Positions 12,515-21,700 of a DNA stretch of 64,000 nt are shown here, one piece after another (the stretch's first letter is position 1; every line of letters begins with the position of its first letter). This stretch comes from Homarus americanus. Lineage: Eukaryota; Arthropoda; Malacostraca; Decapoda; Nephropidae. Location: the NCBI RefSeq assembly GCF_018991925.1, contig NW_024711950.1, positions 124,001 through 188,000 of the forward strand, written 5' to 3'. The position numbers and the translations under genes were made by a program. A model generated the notes under the pieces. It saw only the letters and a program-made list of their open reading frames with translations, did not search any database and was not told where the DNA came from.

Positions 12515-13118
12515 TGTTACGAACCCCTCCACCCAGCACTACGAACCACGCCATCTATTGTCCTGATCTACCTACCCAGCACCACGAGCAACGCCATCTA
12601 GGGACGAGACACGAGTATGACACGTCTTAGTTAACACTCCGGGGTTTCCCTTCTCCATATCCTGGTTGTTGCGTCCCTTCCTCCAAGTCTTCTTTGTGAG
12701 CTCCAATTCGAGGAGAGAGGACTTGGCTCTGGGAAGTGACCACAGGATCATCTATCCTCTAAACCTACGTGCAGTGACTACCTACCGTCTTCTACAATAC
12801 TCAGCCTTACTCGTCAGCCATCTCAGCTCCTCACTTAAGTACTTGTATTTTGTATTAACTCCCCCACGTCCACTTGCTTCAAGATTGTTTATGTTGTATT
12901 AATATGTATATACTGTTAATGTTTAGGTTAAGTTTGGTTAAGGGTAATTTATAAGCTGAATATTTTGTTAAGGGATTTATGGTACTCTATTATATACAAC
13001 GAAAACTCGCATCCTTTGTCTACCCTTTTATAGTCCGATTGTCTTTGTTTTTTTTTGTTGTTACCTGATGGGATCTGGGTAGACGTATAACTATATTCTA
13101 AATCCCCAACTCGTAACA
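12515..13118 (+). repeat. 5' LTR (604 bp)
   Basis: Begins TGTTACGA and ends TCGTAACA, an 8-bp perfect terminal inverted repeat that includes the usual TG...CA. It aligns end to end with 17651-18256, with about five substitutions (one each near 12632, 12849, 13069 and 13100 and one in the T run) and a 2-nt indel in the T run at about 13048. AT-rich stretches such as tatgtatatactg (about 12904) and cttttatagtcc (about 13025) are possible core-promoter sequences, but I cannot place R or the poly(A) site. Short open frames inside it (12666-12902) occur in both LTRs and look incidental. Confidence 0.96.
12531..12600 (+). repeat. Imperfect direct repeat near the LTR start
   Basis: The 27-bp segment at 12531-12557 (acccagcactacgaacc...) recurs with a few changes at 12574-12600, 43 bp downstream. 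The same pair is in the 3' LTR, so it predates this insertion. Function unknown; repeated LTR segments of this kind can be regulatory. Confidence 0.8.
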
Positions 13119-13120
13119 AA

Positions 13121-13138
13121 TGGCGACCGTGACAGGAC
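13121..13138 (+). promoter_or_regulatory. Primer binding site, tRNA-Arg(TCG) type
   Basis: TGGCGACCGTGACAGGAC starts two bases after the 5' LTR. Its reverse complement ends in CCA and reads as the acceptor and T-arm 3' half of an insect-like tRNA-Arg(TCG). That identity rests on memory of the tRNA; the TGG start and position are seen directly. It would prime minus-strand DNA synthesis. Confidence 0.8.
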
Positions 13139-13910
13139 CCGACCTTAAGTACCATATTCCTTCCTCCCTTGTAACTCCTTGTTAATTATTCCTCCCAGTC
13201 ACTTCTGTTCACAATTGCTTTACGGTGGTTTAAAGTTTCCTTCATATGTGTGTGCATATATTGGTATTACCGTACAGTAAGAGTGACAGCCGTAGGATAT
13301 TAGGTTCCAAGTGTCATAAGGCTTACCTGTTATTACACGTGGCAGTCGTGTAGTAAGTCTTATCGAGTGTAGGGAAGAATCCGGATCTGTTTAATGCCGT
13401 ACCCTCACTCCAGAGTAGGCTGTTCCATAGTCACTAGTTTACGGTGAAGTGATATCTTGGGACGCCCCGCTCTACCAGGACCCCATAATTATAAAGCCTC
13501 TATTATTGTTCTTCTCATTATCTCATTCAGGGTCAATCATACCATTTATCAGGGTTGTTAATCCGGATCTTTATATTAATGCCGTAATACGCCCTTCCTC
13601 TTTCAAGTTTATCAGGTTGTTAATCCGGATCTTTATATTAATGCCGTAATACGCCCTTCCTCTTTCAAGTATATCAGGGTTGTTAATCCGGATCTTTATA
13701 TTAATGCCGCAATACGCCCTACCTCTTTCAAGTCTCTTATCCTTATCTAAGGATCTTCTCAGAAGAACAATAATCATAAGTGTAATTTCCCTAGGTATAA
13801 CTTGGTTAGTTTTCGGGACTTTCTGGTTATCCACTGCCGTGATATTTTCTAGGGTTATCCACTTATCTTATCTTTGGACCATTAGTTAATTTATCCTATT
13901 TTTCTTAACA
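13139..13910 (+). other. Untranslated leader of the retrotransposon
   Basis: About 770 bp between the primer site and the gag ATG. It is AT-rich, with no convincing long reading frame. It holds three near-identical 62-63-bp repeats (13547-13733) and a diverged relative of the same motif at about 13379-13406 (aatccggatctgtttaatgccgt). Such leaders normally carry the packaging signal; none can be pinpointed here. Confidence 0.8.
13547..13733 (+). repeat. Three tandem 62-63-bp repeats in the leader
   Basis: Copies begin at 13547, 13610 and 13672, each starting tatcagg(g)ttgttaatcc and ending near ctctttcaagt. The first two differ by very few bases; the third has two or three changes. A fourth, weaker relative lies at about 13379-13406. 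This is a small tandem expansion inside the element's 5' untranslated region. Confidence 0.93.
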
Positions 13911-14849
13911 ATGGCCACCTCAGGTTTTGATCTCCAGGATTTTATTGAAAATCCTTCCGTAGCTAAATTACGTGTTAATATCCTGAAGAAAGAATGGAAA
14001 GAAATAGCCAACTATTATAATATCCCATTTTCACAGCAACTGACTAAGGAAATGTTAAAAAATCATGTGATTGAAGTGCTGGTTCAACATGAAGTTTTAA
14101 AAGAATCCGCTGTTGACAGATTAACGCCCATGTCCAAGAAACTTCAACCGCTATCCACCACCCCTCCTCACTCAGAAGTTGCTTCAGGTCTGGCTAGCCC
14201 TCAAGAAGAAACACAACGAATAGACGCCTTAGAACTAGAACGAGCTAGGTTCGAGTTCCAAATCAAAATGAAAGAACTCGAGTTGGAACAGGCCAAGTTG
14301 GAGCAGCAGGCCAAGTTGGAGCCTGAAGAAAGGTCGGAACAGGCCAAGTTGGAACATGAGGAAAGGTTGGAACAGGCCAAGTTGGAACAGGCCAAGTTGG
14401 AGCAAAAGTTGGAGCATGAGGGAAGGTCGGAACAGGCCAAGTTGGAGCATGAGGAAATGATGGAACGGGCCAAGTTGGAGCAGGAGGTTAGACTGAAAGA
14501 ACTACAGGTAAGAGAAATAGAAGTCACCTTAACATCAGAGTTTAGATCAAAAGAAGTGGCATTAAGAGAGAAACTAGCTGCTTTTAACCCTGCTACTGCT
14601 TCTTCCCTTGTTCCCGGGTTTGATGAATCCGATATGGACGGGTCATTTAGGACTTTTGAGAAAATAGCCGGGAAGAATGAGTGGCCAAAGGACCAGTGGG
14701 TGTCAGTGTTAGTTCCTAAATTATATGGTAAGGCTCGTAGAGTTTATAACTGTTTAGACCAGACTGATGACTATGATAACGTAAAAAGAATATCCTCACC
14801 TCTTATGCTATCACGCCAGATGGATACCGGCAGAAGTTTCGTAAACTAA
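13911..14849 (+). pseudogene. gag: gag, N-terminal part (coiled coil, start of capsid)
   Basis: Opens at an ATG with A at -3 and G at +4 (aacaATGG), following the leader, which supports it as the gag start. The 312-residue frame has an N-terminal region of about 95 residues, then a Glu/Lys/Leu-rich coiled coil (about residues 98-215) built from repeated EQAKLE-type blocks. After that comes a capsid-like segment (PGFDESDMDGSFRTFEKIA, with WP a few residues later) resembling Gmr1-like gag and the SCAN-family fold. The true frame is lost at about 14784-14800 next to an A-rich stretch, so the last 20 or so residues to 14849 are out of frame. Gag would package element RNA. This copy is truncated. 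Confidence 0.85.
14281..14490 (+). repeat. Minisatellite-like coding repeats in gag
   Basis: The phrase ggccaagttgga recurs at least seven times here, separated by variable gaps. It encodes Q/R-A-K-L-E blocks of a charged coiled coil. All spacings keep the frame open, so the array could expand or contract without breaking gag. Confidence 0.85.
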
Positions 14850-15330
14850 CCAAACCATTTTCCCACACCTTTGTTGAGTTTGCTCAAGAAAAGCTTAGGT
14901 TTTTAAGAAGTGGTTAGAGGCTACAGAGACCTCCACATTTCAGGATTTGTTAAATTTGGTAGTCCTGGAGGAGTGGAAGAGCAAGATACCATTTCACATC
15001 TTGAAGCATGTGGAGGAGCGTGGAGAGGTTAATTTAGGGCGTGCTGCTGAGTTGGCTGATGCGTACGCTTTGTTGGTGGAGTCACTGGGCAGTAGAGAAC
15101 GTGGTACTTCCCGACATGTTAGGTCCTCCTCTGATGATAACCTTGGGGACGTGAGTGGTAGGTCGAAAGGTCCCACACCTACTCCCCCCGATGCAACCAA
15201 GCTTACTTGTTCTTACTGTAAAAACCCAGGCCATACGATCCAGACTTGTAAACACCCAAAGTGTCGAATTGCTAAAAGTAGTTCCCTGGATCCCAAATCC
15301 AAACCAATAGCAAACACCAATGTGGAAAGG
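14790..15330 (+). pseudogene. gag: gag, capsid C-terminal part and zinc knuckle (frameshifted)
   Basis: Gag homology continues after the first shift: about 14790-14914 in a second frame, ending at TAG 14915-14917, then in a third frame from about 14915. The third frame carries a SCAN-like helical segment (LNLVVLEEWKSKIPFHI, about 14950-15000) and a nucleocapsid knuckle, C-x2-C-x4-H-x4-C, at 15208-15249. The SCAN domain of vertebrate transcription factors is thought to descend from Gmr1-like gag, which fits the pol order here. Two frameshifts within about 130 bp make this part of gag untranslatable as one chain. Confidence 0.85.
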
Positions 15331-15339
15331 CCCCATCAG

Positions 15340-15690
15340 GATCTTTTCTCTTCATTCACCTATGAGGGAAAATTTTCAATCATGGAGGGGTCTCGTTCTT
15401 TCCCTATTCGTATACTACGTGATACGGGCGCAGCACAATCTATCCTCCTGTTTAACGTCATTCCTGATATATCTACCGCATTTACTAATGAGTGTTCTAA
15501 TTTCAGATCTCTCATCCCATTCTTCCTATCCTTTAGCTAAAGTGCACCTCCAATGTCCCTTGATTACTGGGGAAGTGCAAATAGCCATAAGGAAAGACCC
15601 AATGCCTGTGTGCGGCATTCATTTATTATTGGGTAATGACTTGGTAGGAGATCTAGTGGTTCCTAACATAAAGACAGTCGACTCTCCCTT
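15340..15690 (+). pseudogene. pol: pol: aspartic protease (split by a frameshift)
   Basis: The active-site motif D-T-G-A is at 15421-15432 (context ILRDTGAAQSILL) in the frame that follows the zinc knuckle without a stop, so protease is fused to gag. That frame stops at 15538-15540. Protease homology resumes in another frame from about 15500, ending with the conserved LLLGNDL motif at about 15623-15643. The shift therefore lies inside the domain at about 15500-15535. Protease would process Gag and Pol; this one cannot be made intact. Confidence 0.85.
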
Positions 15691-15829
15691 ACCTGTCAAC
15701 TCCACCACTGACCTTAAAGAAACTATTCCTCATCTTTTCCCATCTTGTGCTGTCACCCGGTCACAGAGTGTGCGAAATGGGCCCTCTTCATCTAAAACCA
15801 CCTCTAATATCTTACTACCCACAGAAGAT

Positions 15830-16125
15830 CTGTACAATAAGACCATTAGTAAGGATGAGCTCATTACAGCCCAACAATCTGATCCATCTTTGTTCAAACA
15901 GGTGATGAAAGACCTCAGTGTGGACCCTTGTACATCTTCGGCTTACCACCCACCGTCCCAAGGTTGCTTGGAACGGTTCCATCAAAACTTTCAAATCAAT
16001 GCTAATAAACTATCTTCCCTCAACTATATAGTCCATACTCCTGATCGCAGAAAAGATTCACAACTTGTTCACATTAATCTCATGAAACTTTACCATTCCA
16101 GGCAGTCAGAGGAAGACATCCCAGA
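15830..16125 (+). pseudogene. pol: pol: integrase remnants, placed upstream of reverse transcriptase
   Basis: In the same open frame as the protease C-terminus (15320-16489) are three integrase landmarks. The first is a pre-zinc-finger linker (DELITAQQSDPSLFKQVM, about 15855-15908). The second is the block around the catalytic Glu (SAYHPPSQGCLERFHQ; Glu codon 15971-15973). The third is the C-terminal GPY/F-module end (YIVHTPDRRK...LVHINLMKLYHSR, about 16027-16102). The HHCC finger, both catalytic Asp residues and most of the region after the Glu are missing, apparently through in-frame deletions near 15925 and 16000. The enzyme is dead, but its position between protease and reverse transcriptase is informative. 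Confidence 0.85.
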
Positions 16126-16489
16126 GGCTATAAGCCTACCTGTATTACATACGGTTTTGTCAGGGCCGGAGCCGGAGACAGATGATATGGACCTATTGGA
16201 GAATTTAGACTTCCCTCTACCTAAAGAAAACCCTGCTAACAGTCACATACTCAACAACTTAGATGAGTATTTTTCTGTTCTGAATCCATCTCAAGCAAAA
16301 GATCTCACTAAGTTATTATCAACATTTCCTAAAGTCACGTCAGACCTCCCAGGGTTTTGCAATATACTTAAACATGATATTAAGCTAATCTCAGATGATG
16401 TACAACCCATTAGGCAATCAACCTATCGACTAAATCCACAAAAAAAAAGAGATTATGAAAAAGGAGGTAGATTTTTTGTTAAAACATAA
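16126..16489 (+). pseudogene. pol: pol: linker and reverse transcriptase N-terminus
   Basis: Still in the integrase frame: an acidic linker of about 60 residues, then the usual pre-RT region (about 16300-16450). This has the pattern L-x5-L-L-x-F-P, D-L-P-G, then H-D-I-x-L followed by P-I-R-Q and Y-R-L-N, as at the start of Ty3/gypsy reverse transcriptases. The frame is lost beside an A9 run at 16440-16448, after which only about 13 unrelated residues are read to the stop at 16487-16489. The unbroken frame from integrase into RT shows the two are naturally adjacent here. Confidence 0.85.
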
Positions 16490-16760
16490 CTTAGCTGAGC
16501 CTAGTACCTCCCTGGGCTTCACCTTGCCTTCTCATTCCAAAACCCGATGGCACTTTTCGTTTCTGTACTGATTATCGTAAAGTGAACCAGGTCACTGTCT
16601 CAGACTCCTACCTTTACCTTTGATTGAAGATATAATAGACAGCATAGGTTGTGCCAAATTTATCAGTACGGTGGACTTATTGAAAGGATATTATCAAGTG
16701 ACTCACGGATAGGCAAAAATAATCTCGGCATTTATAACTCCATTTGGTCTTTTTCAATAT
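16490..16760 (+). pseudogene. pol: pol: reverse transcriptase fingers/palm, degenerate stretch
   Basis: Conserved RT blocks are readable only in pieces. The FCTDYRKVNQVTVSDSY block is at about 16558-16608, then the KFISTVDLLKGYYQV block (holding the first palm Asp) at about 16655-16700. Small deletions shift the frame near 16515 and 16610, and an in-frame TAG sits at 16710-16712. From about 16620 on the frame is the same one used by the intact part downstream. Confidence 0.85.
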
Positions 16761-17702
16761 TTGGTTATGGCGTTTGGCTTTTCTAATGCTCCGGCCACAT
16801 TCCAGAGGGCCATCAACTTCCTAATTCAGGACCTAGGTGGGACGTTCGCCTACCTGGATGACCTGGTGGTGGTGTCGGACAGCTGGGACGAACATCTGGT
16901 GCGTTTGGAGATACTGTTTGCACGACTGCAAGAGACTGGATTCACCATAAACCTGGCTAAATCTGCTTTTGGCCGGGCCTCAGTGACTTACCTGGGACAT
17001 ATCGTTGGGCATGGTATGGTGAGACCCAAGGACGCAAACGTTAGAGCCATCTTGTCCTTCCCCACTCCAAGGACGAGGAAGGAACTCATGAGCTTCCTTG
17101 GGACGTGCGGCTACTACCGTCGGTTCTGCAGTAACTTCTCCAGCGTGGCCGGACCCCTCACAGACCTTACCAGTTCTGCGGTCCCTTACATCTGGAACCA
17201 GAAGTGCGACCAGTCTTTCCACCGCCTCAAAGCTTTCCTTGCCTCCAAGCCTGTAGTCCACCCCCCTGACTACACCTTGCCCTTCCATCTGCAAATCGAC
17301 GCAAGCGGTGTCGGAGTGGGGGCTGTGCTCCTACAACCCGACCCAACCACTGATGTCCTTCACCCTGTGGCATACTACTCCGCCAAGTTGAAAAAACATC
17401 AGACCAACTACTCGACCATAGAGAAGGAGGCCCTGGCTCTGGTGTTGGCAATAAAGAAGTTTGAATATTACCTCCAGTCTTGCCCACAAACAACCCTAGT
17501 CTTCACCGACCATAACCCACTCACGTTCATCCAACCTGATTGCAGACTCCTTATCCCGTGCTCCAGTGGAAATGCAGCAGCTACTCTCCAGACGCACCAG
17601 GTGATCACCTCCTTCGCGCCCGCGCTACGGAGGTCTTTGGAGGGGGGGTGTGTTACGAACCCCTCCACCCAGCACTACGAACCACGCCATCTATTGTCCT
17701 GA
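16761..17702 (+). pseudogene. pol: pol: reverse transcriptase catalytic part and RNase H (intact frame)
   Basis: A clean frame without disruption to about 17530. It starts in the MAFGFSNAPATFQ block, has the catalytic Y-L-D-D at 16851-16862, and then the thumb and connection region (GYYRRFCSNFS at about 17110-17142). RNase H follows with Asp (IDASG, 17298-17300), Glu (STIEKEA, 17421-17423) and Asp (TDHNPL, 17508-17510). After about 17530 the expected RNase H C-terminus is frameshifted and short, running into the purine tract and the LTR. There is no integrase downstream. Composition is visibly more GC-rich than the gag-integrase part. The ATG at 16767 is internal and not a natural start. Confidence 0.9.
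17635..17650 (+). promoter_or_regulatory. Polypurine tract for plus-strand priming
   Basis: The sequence just before the 3' LTR is tttggagggggggtg, a G-rich purine run ending two bases (tg) before TGTTACGA. Position and composition fit the plus-strand primer of LTR retrotransposons. Confidence 0.75.
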
Positions 17703-18256
17703 TCTACCTACCCAGCACCACGAGCAACGCCATCTAGGGACGAGACACGAGTATGACTCGTCTTAGTTAACACTCCGGGGTTTCCCTTCTCCATATCCTG
17801 GTTGTTGCGTCCCTTCCTCCAAGTCTTCTTTGTGAGCTCCAATTCGAGGAGAGAGGACTTGGCTCTGGGAAGTGACCACAGGATCATCTATCCTCTAAAC
17901 CTACGTGCAGTGACTACCTACCGTCTTCTACAATACTCAGCCTTACTCGTCAGCCATCTCAGCTCCTCACTTAAGTACTTGTACTTTGTATTAACTCCCC
18001 CACGTCCACTTGCTTCAAGATTGTTTATGTTGTATTAATATGTATATACTGTTAATGTTTAGGTTAAGTTTGGTTAAGGGTAATTTATAAGCTGAATATT
18101 TTGTTAAGGGATTTATGGTACTCTATTATATACAACGAAAACTCGCATCCTTTGTCTACCCTTTTATAGTCCGATTGTCTTTGTTTTTTTTTTTTTTGTT
18201 ACCTGTTGGGATCTGGGTAGACGTATAACTATATTCGAAATCCCCAACTCGTAACA
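17651..18256 (+). repeat. 3' LTR (606 bp)
   Basis: Matches the 5' LTR along its whole length, with the same TGTTACGA...TCGTAACA ends. It has T14 where the 5' copy has T9 followed by gttg, plus four other single-base differences. It is followed directly by AGTA and the resumed satellite. Confidence 0.96.
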
Positions 18257-18260
18257 AGTA
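18257..18260. repeat. Target site duplication AGTA, right copy
   Basis: Matches 12511-12514. The downstream sequence tcacgtaggtggtcagag is the exact continuation of the interrupted monomer. Confidence 0.95.
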
Positions 18261-18454
18261 TCACGTAGGTGGTCAGAGTAACGTTTTACCAAATCCGGCT
18301 TCGAAACACGAGGATCCATATATATTTCATTAGCCCAATAAAGCACGCGGACTTCTACATACAATCAACACCTCACCCCGCTAGGATTCGAACCCACGGC
18401 CCACGAGCCCACGACTGTGATCGGGGAACACTACCTCTGGACCACAAGGATACT

Positions 18455-18458
18455 AAAA
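18455..18458 (-). terminator. Candidate Pol III terminator for the monomer headed at 18726
   Basis: AAAA on the given strand is TTTT on the minus strand. It is the first T4 run met after the boxes at 18716-18726 and 18666-18676, giving a predicted RNA of about 280 nt. Confidence 0.5.
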
Positions 18459-18665
18459 GCAGTCCTAGACTCTGTTATATTTTACACAAAGCATGTTCAT
18501 CGAGCTTATGGCGCCGTGAACCTCTAATGGGGACTACCCGTATCACGTAGGTGGTCACAGTAACATTTTACCAAATCCGGCTTCGAAACACGAGGATCCA
18601 TATATATTTCATTAGCCCAATAAAGCACGCGGACTTCTACATACAATCAACACCTCACCCTGCCA

Positions 18666-18676
18666 GGATTCGAACC
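18666..18676 (-). promoter_or_regulatory. Pol III B box, representative of block III
   Basis: ggattcgaacc on the given strand, that is GGTTCGAATCC on the minus strand, a perfect consensus match. A weaker B-box-like site (GTTTCGAAGCC, two mismatches) lies further along the same monomer at 18579-18589. Confidence 0.8.
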
Positions 18677-18715
18677 CATGGCCCACGAGCCCATGACTGT
18701 GACCGGGGAACGCTA

Positions 18716-18726
18716 CCTCTGGACCA
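18716..18726 (-). promoter_or_regulatory. Pol III A box, representative of block III
   Basis: cctctggacca on the given strand, read as TGGTCCAGAGG on the minus strand, 50 nt upstream of the B box at 18666-18676. Preceded on the minus strand by TTTT at 18737-18740. Confidence 0.7.
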
Positions 18727-21700
18727 CCAGGCTACTAAAAGCAGTCCTAGACTCTGTTATATTTCACTCAAAGCATGTTCAACGAGCTTATGGCGCCGTG
18801 AACCTCTAATGGGGACTATCCGTATCTCATAGGTGGTCAGAGTAACATTTTACCAAATCCGGATTCGAAACACGAGGATCCATATATATTTCATTAGCCC
18901 AATAAAGCAAGCGAACTTCTACATACAATCAACACCTCACCCTGCCAGGATTCGAACCCATGGCCCACGAGCCCATGACTGTGACCGGGGAACGCTACCT
19001 CTGGACCACCAGGCTACTAAAAGCAGTCCTAGACTCTGTTATATTTCACTCAAAGCATGTTCAACGAGCTTATGGCGCCGTGAACCTCTAATGGGGACTA
19101 CCCGTATCTCATAGGTGGTCAGAGTAACATTTTAACAAATCCGGCTTCGAAACACGAGGATCCACATATATTTCATTAGCCCAAAAAAGCACGCGGACAT
19201 CTACATACAATCAACACCTCACCCCGCCAGGATTTGAACCGACGGCGCACGAGCCAACAACTGTGACCGGGGAATCCTACCTCTGGACCACTAGGATACT
19301 TAAAGCAGTCCTAAACTCTGTTATATTTCACACAAAGCCTGTTCAACGAACTTATGGTGCCATGAACCTCTAATGGGGACTACCTGTGTCACGTAGGTGA
19401 TCACAGTAACGTTTTACCAAATCCGGCTTCGAAACACGAGGATCCATATATATTTCATTAGTCCAATAAAGCACGCGGACATCTACATACAATCAACACC
19501 TCACCCCGCCAGAATTCGAACCCCACGGCCCACGAACCCATGACTGTGACCGGGGAACGCTACCTCTGGACCACCAGGATACTAAAAGCATTCCTAGACT
19601 CTGTTATATTTCGCACAAAGCCTGTTCAACGAACTTATGGCGCTGTGAACCTCTAATGGGGACTAGCCATATCACGTAGGTGGTCAGAGTAACGTTTTAC
19701 CAGATCCGGCTTCGAAACACGAGGATCCATGTATATTTCATTAGTCCAATAAAGCACGCGGACTTCTACATACAATCAACACCTCACCCCGCCAGGATTG
19801 GAACCCACGGCCCACGAACCCATGACTGTGACCGGAGAGCGCTACCTCTGGACCACCAGGATACTAAAAGGAGTCCTAGACTCTGTTGAATTTCACACAA
19901 ACTCTGTTCAACGAGCTTATGGTCCGTGAACCCATAATCGGGACTACTCGTATCACGTAGGTGGTCAGAGTAACGTTTTACAAAATCCGGATTGGAAACA
20001 CGAGGATCCATATATATTTCATTAGCCCAATAAAGCAAGCGAACTTCTACATACAATCAACACCTCACCCCGCCAGGATTCGAACCCATGGCCCAAGAGC
20101 CCATGACTGTTAACGGGGAACGCTACTTCTGGACCACCAGGATACTAAAAGCAGTCCTAGACTCTGTTATATTTCACACAAAGCCTGTTCAACGAACTTA
20201 TGGCGCCGTGAACCTCTAATGGGGACTAGCCGTATCACGTAGGTGGTCAGAGTAACGTTTTACCAGATCGGGCTTCGAAACACGAGGATCCATGTATATA
20301 TCATTAGTCCAATAAAGCAATCAGACTTCTACATACAGTCAACACCTCACCCCGCCAGGATTGGAACCCACGGCTCACGAGCCCACAAATGTGACCGGGG
20401 AATGCTACCTCCTGACCACCAGGATACTAAAAGCAGTCCTAGACTCTATTATATTTCACACAAAGCATGTTGAACGAGCTTATGGCGCCGTGAACCTCTA
20501 ATGGGAACTACCCGTATCACGTAGGTGGTCAGAGTAACGTTTTACCAAATCCGGCTTCGAAACACGAGGATCCATATATATTTCATTAGTCCAATAAAGC
20601 ACGCGGACTTCTACATACAATCAACATCGCACACCGCCAGGATTGGAACCCACGGCCCACAAACCAATGACTGTGACCGGGGAACGCTACCTGTGGACCA
20701 CCAGGATACTAAAAGGAGTCCTAGACTCTATTGAATTTCACACTAACTCTGTTCAACGAGCTTATGGTCCGTGAACCCCTAATCCTGACTATCTGTATCA
20801 CGTAGGTGGTCAGAGTAACGTTTTACAAAATCAGGCTTCTAAACACGAGGATCCATATATATTTCATTAGCCCAATAAAGCATGCGGACTTCTACATACA
20901 ATCAACTCCTCACCCCGCCAGGATTCGAACCCCACGGCCCACGAGCCCATGACTATGACCGGGGAACGCTACCTCTGGACCACCAGGATACTAAAAGCAG
21001 TCCTAGACTCTGTTATATTTCACACAAAGCCTGTTCAACGAACTTATGGTGCCGTGAGACTCTAATGGGGACTAGCCGTATCACGTAGGTGGTCAGAGTA
21101 ACGTTTTACCAGATCCGGCTTCGAAACACGAGGATCCATGTATATTTCATTAGTCCAATAAAGCAATCGGACTTCTACATACAATCAACACCTCACCGCG
21201 ACAGGATTGGAACCCACGGCCCACGAGCCCACAACTGTGACCGGGGAATGCTACCTCCTGACCGCCAGGATACTAAAAGCAGTCCTAGACTCTGTTATAT
21301 TTCACACAAAGCTTGTTGAACGAGCTTATGGCGCCGTGAACCTCTAATGGGAACTACCCGTATCACGTAGGTGGTCAGAGTAACGTTTTACCAGATCCGG
21401 CTTCGAAACACGAGGATCCATGTATATTTCATTAGTCCAATAAAGCAATCAGACTTCTACATACAATCAACACCTCACCCCGCCAGGATTGGAACCCACG
21501 GCCCACGAACCCATGACTCTGACAGGAGAACTCTACCTCTGGACCACCAGGATACTAAAAGCAGTCCTAGACTCTGTTATATTTCACACAAAGCATGTTG
21601 AACGAGCTTATGGCGCTGTGAACCTCTAATGGGAACTACCCGTATCACGTAGGTGGTCAGAGTAACGTTTTACCAAATCCGGTTTCGAAACACGAGGATC

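Larger units (their letters stand above)
12515..18256 (+). mobile_element. Ty3/gypsy-type LTR retrotransposon, Gmr1-like domain order, defective
   Basis: A complete-ended 5742-bp element: 5' LTR, tRNA-Arg-type primer site, long leader, gag, pol, purine tract, 3' LTR, with a 4-bp AGTA duplication outside. Coding order is gag with coiled coil and CCHC knuckle, aspartic protease (DTGA, then LLGNDL), integrase fragments, reverse transcriptase (YLDD), RNase H. Integrase upstream of reverse transcriptase is the arrangement known for the Gmr1 group of Ty3/gypsy elements. The copy cannot encode a full polyprotein: gag and pol are split by several frameshifts, a stop at 16710-16712, and loss of most of the integrase core. 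LTR divergence of about 0.8% implies a recent insertion. Confidence 0.95.

Noticed and set aside
12666..12902. Identical 78-residue open frames in both LTRs (also 17802-18038)
   Set aside because: Present twice only because the LTR is duplicated. No recognisable domain.
12949..13155. Minus-strand open frame at the 5' LTR end and primer site
   Set aside because: Lies across the LTR boundary and primer site, with no domain and no conservation argument.
13571..13834. Minus-strand repetitive open frame in the leader
   Set aside because: Produced by the 62-63-bp tandem repeats being read antisense; no independent support.
14201..14527. Ser/Cys/Leu-rich open frames antisense to gag
   Set aside because: Shadows of the repeated Glu/Lys coiled-coil codons on the opposite strand.
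16980..17493. Open frames antisense to reverse transcriptase and RNase H
   Set aside because: The + strand frame has YLDD and the RNase H D-E-D residues; the antisense frames have no domain and arise from the GC-rich codons.
18269..19114. Serial 93-residue open frames, one per monomer, across the whole array
   Set aside because: 282 is 94 codons, so a frame that is open antisense to the tRNA-like head recurs with one TAG per unit. The starts are GTG directly after the TAG, frames are often broken by indels and stops, and changes are freely amino-acid altering. It is a period artefact, not a gene family.
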